From Panacagrimonas sp052389915 (GTDB lineage: Bacteria; Pseudomonadota; Gammaproteobacteria; Nevskiales; Nevskiaceae): DNA of 64,000 bases. A program made the position numbers and the translations under genes. Numbering within the stretch: the first letter of the stretch is position 1; the number at the start of each line of letters is the position of its first letter. Where the stretch lies: positions 1-64,000 of the forward strand of contig JBQTHL010000026.1 of assembly GCA_052389915.1 (NCBI GenBank), read 5' to 3'. A model generated the notes under the pieces. It did no database searches, was not told where the DNA came from, and saw only the letters and a program-made list of their open reading frames with translations. Shown here piece by piece: positions 52,338 through 61,719 of the stretch.

Positions 52338-53438
52338 CTACTCCGTGCGTTGCTGCTCCCGATCGGGAAGCGGCGCCGCCCCGGATTTTCCGGGCAAGCC
52401 TGCCGAGTTTCCGATGCGTGCGCGACGTGCTTCGATTTCCAGCGCTCCCAGTTCGCGACAGGCCGCGTGAAATGCCGGCCAGTTGCGGCCGACCTCGTCG
52501 AACAGCGCTTCGAACGCCGGCACCGATTCGTCGTACAGGCCGAACGGCACGAGGCTCGCGTTGTTGAGTTCGCGTGCGAACCACTTGTCGTAACGGGTAT
52601 CGCCGTTCCAGTGCGTGTCGCGTAGCTGCGCATGGTCCGACTTGAGGCGCGCGAACTCGTCGCGCTTGGCCGCGCGCATCGCCTCGATCGACAGTGGTGA
52701 GGCGTAGAGCGTCGCCAGACGTTCGCGTGCGGCCAGGACCAGTTGGGTGAATTCCCGCTCGCGTTCACGCTCGACGCGCGACTGCTCCTCGTCTATCTGG
52801 CCGGCCCGGAAATACTGGCGCAGGCCTTCCTGCTCGACGAAGCGCGCCATCGATTCGTTGAACTGCGTGTCGTCCTTCACGTACAGCTTCTGGTGCGTCA
52901 ATTCGTGAAAGACGGTGCCGACCAGCACCGCGTCGCTCCAGTGCATCATCGTGCTGAGTACGGGGTCGTCGAACCAGCCGAGCGTTGAGTAGGCCGGCAC
53001 GCCGCCGCTGTCCACGTCGTAACCCTCGGCGCGCAAGGCTTCGACCTGGGCCTGCGCGCGCTCGCGGGTGTAATGGCCGCGGTAGGCGACACAACCCGCA
53101 ATCGGAAAACAGGACTCGACCGGCTTCAGCGAAAACTCGGGCGTGGCCAGGACATTCCACACCACGTAAGGCCGCTCCAGATCGGCGTAGAGCGTGTAGC
53201 TGGCGTTGTCCGGCAGGTGCAGCGTGGTCACGGCGAATCGGCGCGCGTCGAGCACCAGGCCGAGGCGGCGACGCAGCTCGGGATCGCGCTCGGTGTTGCC
53301 GACGATGTCGGCGATGGGCTCGCGCTTCGACAGCAGTTCCATCTGCCCGCGCGCAAGGTGCGTGTAGTAGCCGAGCGTGGCGCAGCCGGAAACGGTTGCA
53401 GCCGCAAGAAGAGTCAAGAGTTTCAGCCTGGCGTCCAC
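52338..53438 (-). CDS. zinc aminopeptidase lipoprotein (PF10023-type)
   Basis: About 366 residues. GTG at 53438 gives a short lipoprotein signal (VDARLKLLTLLAAATVSGC) with lipobox; ATG at 53486 is an alternative adding 16 residues. VFHELTHQKLYVKDDTQFNESMARFVEQEG holds the HExxH zinc motif and downstream Glu ligand of this predicted aminopeptidase family. It should sit at the periplasmic face of a membrane and trim peptides. It is divergent from the glycosylase gene. Confidence 0.82.
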   Translation of the reverse strand: MDARLKLLTLLAAATVSGCATLGYYTHLARGQMELLSKREPIADIVGNTERDPELRRRLGLVLDARRFAVTTLHLPDNASYTLYADLERPYVVWNVLATPEFSLKPVESCFPIAGCVAYRGHYTRERAQAQVEALRAEGYDVDSGGVPAYSTLGWFDDPVLSTMMHWSDAVLVGTVFHELTHQKLYVKDDTQFNESMARFVEQEGLRQYFRAGQIDEEQSRVEREREREFTQLVLAARERLATLYASPLSIEAMRAAKRDEFARLKSDHAQLRDTHWNGDTRYDKWFARELNNASLVPFGLYDESVPAFEALFDEVGRNWPAFHAACRELGALEIEARRARIGNSAGLPGKSGAAPLPDREQQRTE

Positions 53439-53517
53439 TGGATCGGCGCCGAATCTTTTTTCAGGCGGGAAGCACTTTGTAGGCATGCTCGAAGAGTAGG
53501 GCATTACCATTCGGACC

Positions 53518-54105
53518 ATGCCAGACACACCGCAAACATTCGACCGCCTCGTCGGCGAAATTCGCGCCTGCACGGCCTGCCGCGACCATCTTCCGCTCGG
53601 GCCACGGCCCATCGTGCGTCTCGGCGCCACTGCGCAATTGCTCATCATCGGCCAGGCGCCCGGAACCAAGGTGCACGCCAGCGGCGTGCCCTGGGACGAC
53701 GCCAGCGGCGAGCGATTGCGCGACTGGATGAATGTGGATCGCGACAGGTTCTACGACGAGTCACGCATCGCCATCATGCCGATGGGCTTTTGCTATCCCG
53801 GTCGCGGCAAGGGCGGTGATCTGCCGCCGCGACCGGAATGCGCACCGAAATGGCATGCGCGGATTCGCGAGCACCTGCGGCAGGTGCGGCTGACCCTGCT
53901 GATCGGGCAGTACGCTCAGAACCGTTACCTCGATGGCGGCAAGCAGGCTCTCGAAGAGATCGTTCGCAACTACCGCGAGCATCTGGCGCGCGGATTATTT
54001 CCGCTGCCGCACCCGAGTCCGCGCAACACGCTGTGGTTGAAGCGCAGGCCGTGGTTCGAGGCGGAGGTGGTGCCGGTGCTGCGCGCTGCAATCGCGGACT
54101 TGTAG
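53518..54105 (+). CDS. uracil-DNA glycosylase superfamily protein
   Basis: 195 residues. IIGQAPGTKVHASGVPWDDASG (about 42-63) resembles the first motif of the uracil-DNA glycosylase superfamily (GxxPG), and LPHPSPRN (about 161-168) the second. The early Cys pair CTACR may bind a metal but four clear Fe-S ligands are not seen, so it is probably not a canonical family 4 enzyme. Base-removal activity is likely but not assured. Its stop codon lies in a REP-like arm. Confidence 0.8.
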   Translation: MPDTPQTFDRLVGEIRACTACRDHLPLGPRPIVRLGATAQLLIIGQAPGTKVHASGVPWDDASGERLRDWMNVDRDRFYDESRIAIMPMGFCYPGRGKGGDLPPRPECAPKWHARIREHLRQVRLTLLIGQYAQNRYLDGGKQALEEIVRNYREHLARGLFPLPHPSPRNTLWLKRRPWFEAEVVPVLRAAIADL

Positions 54106-54190
54106 GAGGGGCTCCGCCCCGATTGGCGCTCGCCCGATAGAGTTCCCCCGCGCTACACGAGCTTCGGGTCGGGGCGTAGCCCCTCCTACA
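54101..54190. repeat. REP-like palindrome, family A, overlapping the glycosylase stop
   Basis: TGTAGGAGGGGCTCCGCCCC and an inverted GGGGCGTAGCCCCTCCTACA bracket 90 bases. The left arm supplies the TAG stop of the glycosylase gene. It ends 9 bases before the RND gene stop, between two convergent genes. Confidence 0.78.
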
Positions 54191-54199
54191 GGCGATCCA

Positions 54200-57100
54200 T
54201 CAGGGCATCGGCCCCGAGGTGGTCGATGTCGACTGGGTCCGCGGAGCTTCCTGATCGGTCGACCGCGGCACTTTGAACCAGGCCGCATACAGCGCCGGCA
54301 GGAATAGCAGCGTAAGAATCGTGGCGGCGATGAGGCCGCCCATGATGGCCACCGCCATCGGTCCGAAGAACACGCTGCGCGATAGCGGAATCATTGCGAG
54401 CACGGCGGCCAGCGCGGTCAGCACGATGGGCCGGAAGCGGCGTACGGTGGCTTCCACCACCGAGTCGAAGGCGCTGCGTCCCAGCTCCAGGTCCTGTCTT
54501 ATCTGGTCGATCAGAATCACGCTGTTGCGCATGATCATGCCCAGCAGCGCGATGGTGCCGAGCATGGCGACGAATCCGAACGGTTGTCCGAACGCGAGCA
54601 GGAACACGGCCACGCCGATGATGCCCAGCGGAGCGGTCAGGATCACCATGACGGACAGCGAGAAGCTCTTGAGCTGGATCATCAACGTGGTGAACACCAC
54701 CAGCAGGAACAGCGGCATGCCGACGTTCACGCTGTCCTGCCCCTTGGCCGCGTCCTCCACCGTGCCGCCGGTTTCGATGCGATAGCCCGGCGGCAGGCGC
54801 GCCTCGATTTTCGCGAGCTCCGGCGCAAGCTGGGCCACTACTTGCGGCGGCTGGATGTCGGCGTCGATGTCGGCGCGCACCGTGACCGTAGGCGTGCGAT
54901 CGCGTCGCCACAGGATGCCCGGCTCGAAGCCGAATTCGAGGCGCGCAACCTGCGACAGCGGCACGTTGGCGCCGCTGGCCGTGGGCACCGCCAGGCTGGA
55001 CAGCAGTTCAAGGTGCGCGCGCTCGCGCGGCGGGCCGCGCAGCACAATCTGGATGAGCTTGTTGTCCTCGCGGTACTGCGTCGTGGCCACGCCGTTGATG
55101 GCGGTTTCCAGCAATTGCGAGACGCTCTGCGTGCTGACTCCCAGGCTGCGCGCGCGGTCCTGATCGATTTCCAGACGGATCACCTTGGACATCTCCGCAG
55201 TGTCCAGATGGATGCCGACGGGGTAGGGGTTGCTTCGCATGAGCGCCGCCACTTCCTCGGCGTACTGCGTGGCGATGCTGCGCTCCGGTCCGGACACGCG
55301 GTATTGCAGGACGTAGCCCACCGGAGGGCCGTTTTCCAGCCGGTTGATGCGCCAGCGCAGATCGGTGAACTCGATGGGCAGTTTTTGCAGCAGCTCGCTG
55401 CGGACGTTTTCGCGCGCCTCGTAGTCGCTGGTGTTGAGCACGAACTGCGCGAAGCTTGGAGCCGGCAACTGCTGATCGATCGGCAGGATGAAACGCGGCG
55501 CGCCGCTGCCGATGTAGGCCACGTAGCTTTCCAGCCCCTCCATCTTCGCGAGGATTTTTTCCAGGCGTTGCGCGGCCTGGTCGGTCTGCGAAATCGACGA
55601 GCCTTCCGGCAGTTTCAGATCCACCAGCAATTCGAGTCGCGTCGAAGCCGGGAAGAACTGCTGCGGCACCTGGCCGAACAAGACCAGGCTGCCCACGAAC
55701 AGCGCCACGGTGGCGCCGATAGTGGTCCAACGACGGTTGACGCAGAGCTGCACCAGCCTGCGGAAACGGCTGTAGAAACGGGTGTGGTAGACCGCATGCT
55801 CGTCGTGCGCCTTGCCGTCTTCCGACAGGCCCTTGACCGGTAGCAGCTTGTAGCCGAGCAGCGGCACGAACAGCACGGCCGCGATCCAGGACAGCAGCAG
55901 CGCGATGGTGACCACCTGGAAGATCGACACGGTGTACTCGCCGGTGCCGCTCTTGGCGGTGGCGATGGGCAGGAAGCCCGCGGCCGTGATGATCGTGCCG
56001 CTGAGCATCGGGAACGCGGTGGAGGAAAAGGCGAAGGCTGCGGCCTTGATCCGGTCGTAACCCTGCTCGAGTTTCACCGCCATCATCTCCACGGCGATGA
56101 TCGCGTCGTCCACCAGCAGGCCGAGCGCCAGCACCAGCGCGCCGAGCGAAATCTTGTGCAGGCCGATGCCGAGCTGATGCATGGCAGCGAAGGTCATCGC
56201 CAGCACCAGAGGAATCGACAGGGCCACGACCAGCCCGGTGCGCACGCCCAGGGACAGGAAACATACGGCGAGCACGATCACCACCGCTTCGGCCAGGGTG
56301 GTGATGAAGACATTGGTGGCGCGGGTCACCGCGCGCGGCTGGTCGGCGATGCGCGACAGCATCATGCCCAGCGGCACCTCGTGGTTCAGCGTCTCGAACT
56401 CGGCATCGAGCCGCTTGCCCAGGCCGATGATGTCGCCGCCTTTTTCCATCGACACCGCGATGCCGATGGCGGGACTGCCGTTGAAGCGGACATGCGGCCC
56501 CGGCGGATCCTGATAACCGCGATAGATCTCCGCGACGTCACCGAGACGAAAAGTGCGGCCGAGGTATTCGACCGGCAGGTTTTTCAACTGCTCGATCCGG
56601 TCCAGGCCTCCGCTCACACGTAGGTAAATCTTGTCGGAAGCCGTATCGAAGTCCCCGGCCGGCGTGACGCCGTTCTGCTGCGCCAGGACCTCTGCGATCA
56701 GGGTGGGCGGAATGCCGAGCTGGGAGCGCCGCGAGTTGGCCAGATCGACGTATATGCGTTCCTCCTGCAGGCCGAGGAACTCGACCTTGGCCACATCGTC
56801 GATGCGCAGCAGCCGGTCGCGGATGCGATCGGCGTGGTCCTTCAGTTCCTCGTAACTAAAGTCCGCCCCTTGCAGCGCATAGATGTTGCCGAAGGTGTCG
56901 CCGAACTCGTCGTTGAACGAGGGGCCGATCACACCGGCCGGCAGCAGGTGACGCATGTCGCCGACTTTCTTGCGCGTCTGGTAGAAATTCTCCGGCGTAT
57001 CCCGCGGCGGCAGGTCTTCGCGCAACAGCACGAACACCTGCGACTCGCCCGGACGCGAGTACGAACGCAGGAAGTCGAGCGAATCCAGCTCCTGCAACTT

Positions 57101-57316
57101 CTCCTCGATCTTGTCCGTGACCAGGCGATCCACCTCGTCGGCGGTCGCGCCCGGCCAGATGGTGCGCACCACCATGATGCGGAACGTGAAGGGCGGATCT
57201 TCCGACTGGCCCAGATGAAAGTAGCCCCACACGCCCAGTGCGCCGAGCAGGAGCATGAGGTAGATCATCAGCGGGCGATTCGATAGCGCCCACTCGCTGA
57301 GATTGATGCGGCTCAT
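54200..57316 (-). CDS. RND efflux transporter permease (HAE1-like)
   Basis: 1038 residues with the RND plan: one N-terminal membrane helix (about 13-32), a large periplasmic loop, five or six helices (about 335-490), a second loop and the last helix set (about 855-1020). LVLALGLLVDDAIIAVEMM (about 392-410) contains the proton-relay Asp pair. It should pump hydrophobic compounds out using the proton gradient. It follows the adaptor gene by 6 bases; no outer-membrane channel gene is present here. Confidence 0.94.
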   Translation of the reverse strand: MSRINLSEWALSNRPLMIYLMLLLGALGVWGYFHLGQSEDPPFTFRIMVVRTIWPGATADEVDRLVTDKIEEKLQELDSLDFLRSYSRPGESQVFVLLREDLPPRDTPENFYQTRKKVGDMRHLLPAGVIGPSFNDEFGDTFGNIYALQGADFSYEELKDHADRIRDRLLRIDDVAKVEFLGLQEERIYVDLANSRRSQLGIPPTLIAEVLAQQNGVTPAGDFDTASDKIYLRVSGGLDRIEQLKNLPVEYLGRTFRLGDVAEIYRGYQDPPGPHVRFNGSPAIGIAVSMEKGGDIIGLGKRLDAEFETLNHEVPLGMMLSRIADQPRAVTRATNVFITTLAEAVVIVLAVCFLSLGVRTGLVVALSIPLVLAMTFAAMHQLGIGLHKISLGALVLALGLLVDDAIIAVEMMAVKLEQGYDRIKAAAFAFSSTAFPMLSGTIITAAGFLPIATAKSGTGEYTVSIFQVVTIALLLSWIAAVLFVPLLGYKLLPVKGLSEDGKAHDEHAVYHTRFYSRFRRLVQLCVNRRWTTIGATVALFVGSLVLFGQVPQQFFPASTRLELLVDLKLPEGSSISQTDQAAQRLEKILAKMEGLESYVAYIGSGAPRFILPIDQQLPAPSFAQFVLNTSDYEARENVRSELLQKLPIEFTDLRWRINRLENGPPVGYVLQYRVSGPERSIATQYAEEVAALMRSNPYPVGIHLDTAEMSKVIRLEIDQDRARSLGVSTQSVSQLLETAINGVATTQYREDNKLIQIVLRGPPRERAHLELLSSLAVPTASGANVPLSQVARLEFGFEPGILWRRDRTPTVTVRADIDADIQPPQVVAQLAPELAKIEARLPPGYRIETGGTVEDAAKGQDSVNVGMPLFLLVVFTTLMIQLKSFSLSVMVILTAPLGIIGVAVFLLAFGQPFGFVAMLGTIALLGMIMRNSVILIDQIRQDLELGRSAFDSVVEATVRRFRPIVLTALAAVLAMIPLSRSVFFGPMAVAIMGGLIAATILTLLFLPALYAAWFKVPRSTDQEAPRTQSTSTTSGPMP

Positions 57317-57322
57317 GAGGGC

Positions 57323-58432
57323 TTACAGCGCAGCCTTGGCCGCGCGCTCGATCGGTTGAACTGCCATGCCCGCAATCAGGCGATGCACGCCTGCCGTGAC
57401 CAGCCGATCTGCCGCCGTCAGTTCGCCGGTCACAACCACTTTGGAGTCCAGGTACTGCAACACCTGCACCTTGCGCGGCTGCACCGTGCTGGAGCCGTCG
57501 GCGGCGGGCGCCAGCGCCCACACCGCGGCCTGATTGTCGTTCACGGCGCCCAGGGCAGTCGCAGGCAGGACGAAGGTCTTGCCGTCCGATGCGGCCAGCA
57601 CGACCACCGTGGCGGTGGCGCCGAGTTGCACGTGCTCGTCGGGGCCCAGAATCGTGACGCGCGCCTCGTAAGTGCGTGTGCCGGCATCGGCCTGCGCGTT
57701 GATGTCGCGCACCTTCGCGGCGTAACGCTTGCCCGGAGTATTGAAGATTTCCACCGCCAGTTGCGGCGCAGTGCGCAGCGCATCAACACGATTTTCGGAG
57801 ACGTTGATGCGCACCTCGCGCTCGCCGTCGGCGGCGAAGCGCACGACCGGCTGACCCGCGGTGACGACGTTGCCCGGCTCCGCCCAGATCTGCGTCACCA
57901 CACCCGCGGTGTCGGCCGTCAGTCGCGTGTAGCGCGACTGGTTCTGCGCCAGATCGAATTGCGAGCGCGCCTGATCGAGCCGCGCCTGCGCCAGCTTGGT
58001 CGTGCTAGCGCGCGTGTCCACCACCGATTGCCCGACGTGGCCGCGCTCTTTCAGATCGCGGTAGCGCTTTTCTTCTTCCTGCGCCAGCCACAGGTCGGCC
58101 TCGGCCGCTGCAACCGCAGCGCGCGCGTTGTCCAGCGTGAGTTTCGCGTCCTGCGGATCGAGCACCGCGAGCACCATGCCCGGCGTGACTCGCGCGCCCA
58201 TCTCGACTTTTCGCTGCGCAATTTTTCCGGGTACGCGGAATGAAAGATCGGCTTCGAGCCGCGCGTGCACCGAACCCGGATACGCCTCAGCGCCCGCCGG
58301 ACCGTCAAGCGGCTGCGGCGTTTCGACGACGACCGGTCGCGGCCCCTGGACCGGAGCCGGCGGCTGCGCGCAGCCCGCGCTCAGGCCGGCGAGAACGATG
58401 AGGACGAGAGTGGTGCGAGGCTTCGACTTCAC
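57323..58432 (-). CDS. RND membrane-fusion (adaptor) lipoprotein
   Basis: 369 residues from GTG at 58432, with AGGAG 6 bases upstream, giving the signal LVLIVLAGLSAGCAQ with lipobox. The body has split lipoyl halves (about 65-100 and 165-200), a coiled-coil hairpin between them (LTLDNARAAVAAAEADLW, LAQARLDQARSQFDLAQNQ), and beta-barrel and membrane-proximal domains. It joins the RND pump to an outer-membrane channel. The longer open frame upstream is not family-like. Confidence 0.92.
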   Translation of the reverse strand: MKSKPRTTLVLIVLAGLSAGCAQPPAPVQGPRPVVVETPQPLDGPAGAEAYPGSVHARLEADLSFRVPGKIAQRKVEMGARVTPGMVLAVLDPQDAKLTLDNARAAVAAAEADLWLAQEEEKRYRDLKERGHVGQSVVDTRASTTKLAQARLDQARSQFDLAQNQSRYTRLTADTAGVVTQIWAEPGNVVTAGQPVVRFAADGEREVRINVSENRVDALRTAPQLAVEIFNTPGKRYAAKVRDINAQADAGTRTYEARVTILGPDEHVQLGATATVVVLAASDGKTFVLPATALGAVNDNQAAVWALAPAADGSSTVQPRKVQVLQYLDSKVVVTGELTAADRLVTAGVHRLIAGMAVQPIERAAKAAL

Positions 58433-58465
58433 GGTCTTCTCCTGCGGTACGCGGCCGCAGAGTGA

Positions 58466-58500
58466 TTTACTGAACCGTATAGTACATTTAATCGAATGCC
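58466..58500. promoter_or_regulatory. candidate operator/promoter between adaptor and TetR genes
   Basis: The AT-richer stretch TTACTGAACCGTATAGTACA (58468 onward) contains the short symmetric core GTATAGTAC. It lies in the divergent spacer between the pump operon and its regulator, where TetR-type repressors normally bind. Match to a defined consensus was not established. Confidence 0.35.
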
Positions 58501-58545
58501 TTACAGAAGAGCCCGACTCGACGTGCATAGCGGTCGTCGAAGAAC

Positions 58546-59247
58546 ATGCGTTACATGACTTCTCTCCCTGCCCATCCGACTCGTCTTCCGCGCCCACCTG
58601 GCCGCGGCCGGCCCAAGGACCCGGACAAGCGCGCCGCGATTCTGGCCGCGGCCAAGAAGCTCATTACGGCGCGTGGACTGGCGGGCACCAGCATGGAAGA
58701 CATCGCGGCCGAGGCCGGCGTTTCCAAGCTCACGGTCTACAGCCATTTCCAGAACAAGGAAGAACTGTTCCAGCAAACCATCTTCTCCAAGTGCAACGAT
58801 CACTGGCCCGAGGTGCTGTTCGACACGCTCGCGCGCCAGCCGCTGCGATCGCGTCTGAGCATGATCGGCCTTGGTTTCCTGGAGCTGGTGAACAGTGAAG
58901 AAGTGCTGAGTCTTTATCGCCTGCTCGCCGCGGACGGCAATGCGCCGGGCAAGTTCGGTCGATTGTTCTGGGAGGCCGGACCGGAGCGCACCATGCAGCG
59001 ATTTGCCCAAGTCCTGGAGGTTGCGAGCCGGGCAGGGGAGTTGTCCGTGCCCGATCCTCGCCAAGCCGCGGCGCATTTTTTTGTTTTGCTCAAGGGCGAG
59101 TATCACATCAAGAGTCTGGTGGGTGCGGCGCCGCCGCTCGAAGCGGCGAAGCGTCAGGCGCATGTCGAAGAGGTGCTGGACCTGTTCCTGCGGGCCTACG
59201 CGCCGGCCGGGAGTTCGAGCAAGCCCTCGAACGGACGAATCAGATAG
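58546..59247 (+). CDS. TetR/AcrR-family repressor of the RND pump
   Basis: 233 residues. The TetR helix-turn-helix is at about 28-70 (RAAILAAAKKLITARGLAGTSMEDIAAEAGVSKLTVYSHFQNKEELF). The remaining helical domain binds an unknown ligand, and a C-terminal VLDLFLRAY helix is of the AefR-like kind. Divergent placement next to the efflux operon implies it represses that operon. ATG 58546 or 58555 is the start. Confidence 0.9.
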   Translation: MRYMTSLPAHPTRLPRPPGRGRPKDPDKRAAILAAAKKLITARGLAGTSMEDIAAEAGVSKLTVYSHFQNKEELFQQTIFSKCNDHWPEVLFDTLARQPLRSRLSMIGLGFLELVNSEEVLSLYRLLAADGNAPGKFGRLFWEAGPERTMQRFAQVLEVASRAGELSVPDPRQAAAHFFVLLKGEYHIKSLVGAAPPLEAAKRQAHVEEVLDLFLRAYAPAGSSSKPSNGRIR

Positions 59248-59387
59248 CTCCGACGCCTGCGCTTGACTAAGAACAAGACCGGCCGTTCGCAGAATCGGCC
59301 GATCAATCCCTGGAGGGGGCGTGACTGAATCAACCGCGCCGGCTGCGCCCCCGACGGTCTGCGAGTGGCGGACGACGTTTTTCGCGG

Positions 59388-60299
59388 TCAGCTCTCTTGT
59401 TCCGCCTGCGAGATGTCCGAGAACGCAGTGGGCACGTAACCGGTCAGTGCTCTGAATGTCGTCGAGAAGTGCGACTGTCCACTGAAGCCAAGCTCGTAGG
59501 CGATGTCGGCCACGCTGAGCCGCCCTTCCTGGAGAAGGGCCTTCGCTCTCTCGATTCGACGCTGCGTAATGAACCGATGCGGCGAGCACCCAAATCGTTG
59601 CGTGAAACGTTCGGCAAAGGTCGAACGACTCACGCCTGCCACGTCCGCCAGATCTTGCAAGGTCAGCTTGTCCGCGAGCCGCATCTCGATCTGCCGCGCC
59701 ACCTCTTCGAAATTCGGTCCTTTGATGGCGGTCGGCAACACACTGCCGAGCTGGACTTTCTCGGCAGCGCTCTCTTTGACGACTCGCGTGATGTGCCAGC
59801 TCAGCGCATCGAACAGCGCGGCGGAATACTGGGTGCTGTCGGGATCCGAGGCCTGCGACGCCTTCATGAGGGTCTTGACGCTGGCCACGGCGTACTCGTC
59901 GTGCAGGGCGAACAGGCAGACGCGCAGGTCCGACAGCGTGTCCGACACCCGATCGTCCAGGGCTGCCGAGGATTTCAACGGGAAATGCAGCGTGGCGAAT
60001 TCCACCTCACCATCCGTCCGGTAACTGACGGCCTGGCCGCTCGGAATCAAGGTGATGTCGCCCGGCTTGGAGAACGAGTGGCTCAGCCCCTTGTCGGTGA
60101 ATACCCGGACGCGGCGAGCGCCCCCGAGGTGAACGGAAAGGATCAGTTCGCGCGTCTTCGCGATGTGAACTTCCTTCGTCGGGCCAGTCCTCCAGCCATA
60201 CAGGCCAACACGGCGAGAGGGACTATTGCGTACGAGAGAGGGCCTGCCTCGACAGGCTTCGCTATAAGCATCTACGGCGGGAATGGCAAGGTCCATCAT
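59388..60299 (-). CDS. AraC-family transcriptional regulator
   Basis: About 303 residues from ATG at 60299, with GAGGAG 9 bases upstream. The N-terminal cupin-like part (about 40-180) includes GDITLIPSGQAVSYR. The C-terminal double helix-turn-helix (about 200-295) includes LQDLADVAGVSRSTFAERFTQRFGCSPHRFITQRRIERAKALL and the GFSGQSHFSTTFRALTGYVPTAF signature. It faces the sulfotransferase operon and probably controls it in response to an aromatic or steroid-like compound, by analogy only. Confidence 0.9.
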   Translation of the reverse strand: MMDLAIPAVDAYSEACRGRPSLVRNSPSRRVGLYGWRTGPTKEVHIAKTRELILSVHLGGARRVRVFTDKGLSHSFSKPGDITLIPSGQAVSYRTDGEVEFATLHFPLKSSAALDDRVSDTLSDLRVCLFALHDEYAVASVKTLMKASQASDPDSTQYSAALFDALSWHITRVVKESAAEKVQLGSVLPTAIKGPNFEEVARQIEMRLADKLTLQDLADVAGVSRSTFAERFTQRFGCSPHRFITQRRIERAKALLQEGRLSVADIAYELGFSGQSHFSTTFRALTGYVPTAFSDISQAEQES

Positions 60300-60495
60300 G
60301 TGCCGATACTCCTCTTCACGGCGCCAAACCAAGGCGCTCTCATTGGTCGATAGTGACACAGCGACCCCTGGCCGGGGACGCCGCCGGACGATTCTGAATC
60401 GCCGCTTCGGATGAATTCGGTAGTCACTGGGGCGAGGCGTGGCAAGACTGGGTGTCTCGCCGATCCCAGAGTCGGCAGATCCATCTGGAGGAACC

Positions 60496-61719
60496 ATGTC
60501 CGAATCCCCGTCAGCGCCGACGCAGGCCGCTGCAATCCCGAAAACTGTGGATGGCCTGCTCGCGGCCGCATCTGCGACCGCAGGCCTGAGCGACTTCGGT
60601 GATCGCCATTTCCTGACCGGGCTCACGAAGCTGGTCGAGGGCTTGCCCCATGAAGCTCAGTTAAGTCCCCTGGGCGAGCAGATGGTCTACGGCGGCATAA
60701 TCAAGCTGCTGGTCAACCGTCTTCGTTACGTTCAGGACATCCAGCGGCACCCGGAAATCCTGAACGAGAAGATCGTCAAGCCGATCATCATTCTCGGCCT
60801 GCCTCGCACCGGCACGACCAAGCTGCAGCGCGTGCTGTCGGCAGACCCCCAGGTGCAGCGCATGGATTACTGGCGCACGACCAACCCCGCACCGTTTCCC
60901 GGCGAGGAGCCGGGGAACCCCAAGAGCCGGATCGAGGAAGCGCAGGCGGTGGAGCAGATGCTCACCATGCAATTCCCGGGCTGGCAGGCGCGGCACCCTA
61001 CCGAGGCCCTGGAACCGGACGAGGAGCTTCACCTGATGCACGGCTCCTTCGAGTGCATGATCTCCTGGCTGTTCGCGCGCGTGCCCTCGTACTACGCGTA
61101 CATCAGCCAGTGCGATCAGCGCCCGATGTACCGCCACCTGCACGCGCAGATGCAGTACCTGCAGTGGCAGGAGGGCGGCGCCCGAGGGCGGCCCTGGATC
61201 ATGAAATCACCGGTGCATACCGGCGCCCTCGATGTGCTGCTCGAAACCTTCCCGGACGCGGTGCTGGTGCACTGTCATCGCGACGTGCAGAAGATTCTCC
61301 CGTCCATCGCGTCCCTGATCGAACAGGCGCGCCGGATCGGCAGCGATCACGTCGACCAGAAGATTCTGGGCGACGAGATGCTCGAGTACTGGGGCAAGTC
61401 GCTGGACCGCTATCTCGTGATCCGTGACACCTTGCCGGCCGACCGCATCATGGATGTGCAGTTCGAGGAAGTGGTCGGCGACATCGTCGCGGTGATCCGC
61501 CGAATCTACGACCGCGCCGGCCGCAAGCTCATGCCGGAAGCCATCGCGGCGTTCAAGGCGAAGGAAGCGAGCCAGCCCGAGCACCACTGGGGCAAGTACA
61601 CCTATTCCGCCGCCGATTACGGCTACACAACGGAATCTCTCAACCGCCGATTTGCCAAGTACCGCCAGCGCTTCATCGCGGCAGAAGTGACCCAGCAGAA
61701 GGAACCCGTCCGTGGCTAA
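60496..61719 (+). CDS. sulfotransferase-family protein
   Basis: 407 residues. The PAPS 5'-phosphosulfate loop is LGLPRTGTTKLQRVLS (about 100-115), and KSPVHTGALDVLLETFPDAVLVHCHRD (about 237-263) contains the 3'-phosphate-binding region. It should transfer a sulfo group from PAPS to an alcohol; related proteins occur in terpene and steroid degradation clusters. CTGGAGGA lies just before ATG at 60496. It overlaps the next gene by eight bases. Confidence 0.87.
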   Translation: MSESPSAPTQAAAIPKTVDGLLAAASATAGLSDFGDRHFLTGLTKLVEGLPHEAQLSPLGEQMVYGGIIKLLVNRLRYVQDIQRHPEILNEKIVKPIIILGLPRTGTTKLQRVLSADPQVQRMDYWRTTNPAPFPGEEPGNPKSRIEEAQAVEQMLTMQFPGWQARHPTEALEPDEELHLMHGSFECMISWLFARVPSYYAYISQCDQRPMYRHLHAQMQYLQWQEGGARGRPWIMKSPVHTGALDVLLETFPDAVLVHCHRDVQKILPSIASLIEQARRIGSDHVDQKILGDEMLEYWGKSLDRYLVIRDTLPADRIMDVQFEEVVGDIVAVIRRIYDRAGRKLMPEAIAAFKAKEASQPEHHWGKYTYSAADYGYTTESLNRRFAKYRQRFIAAEVTQQKEPVRG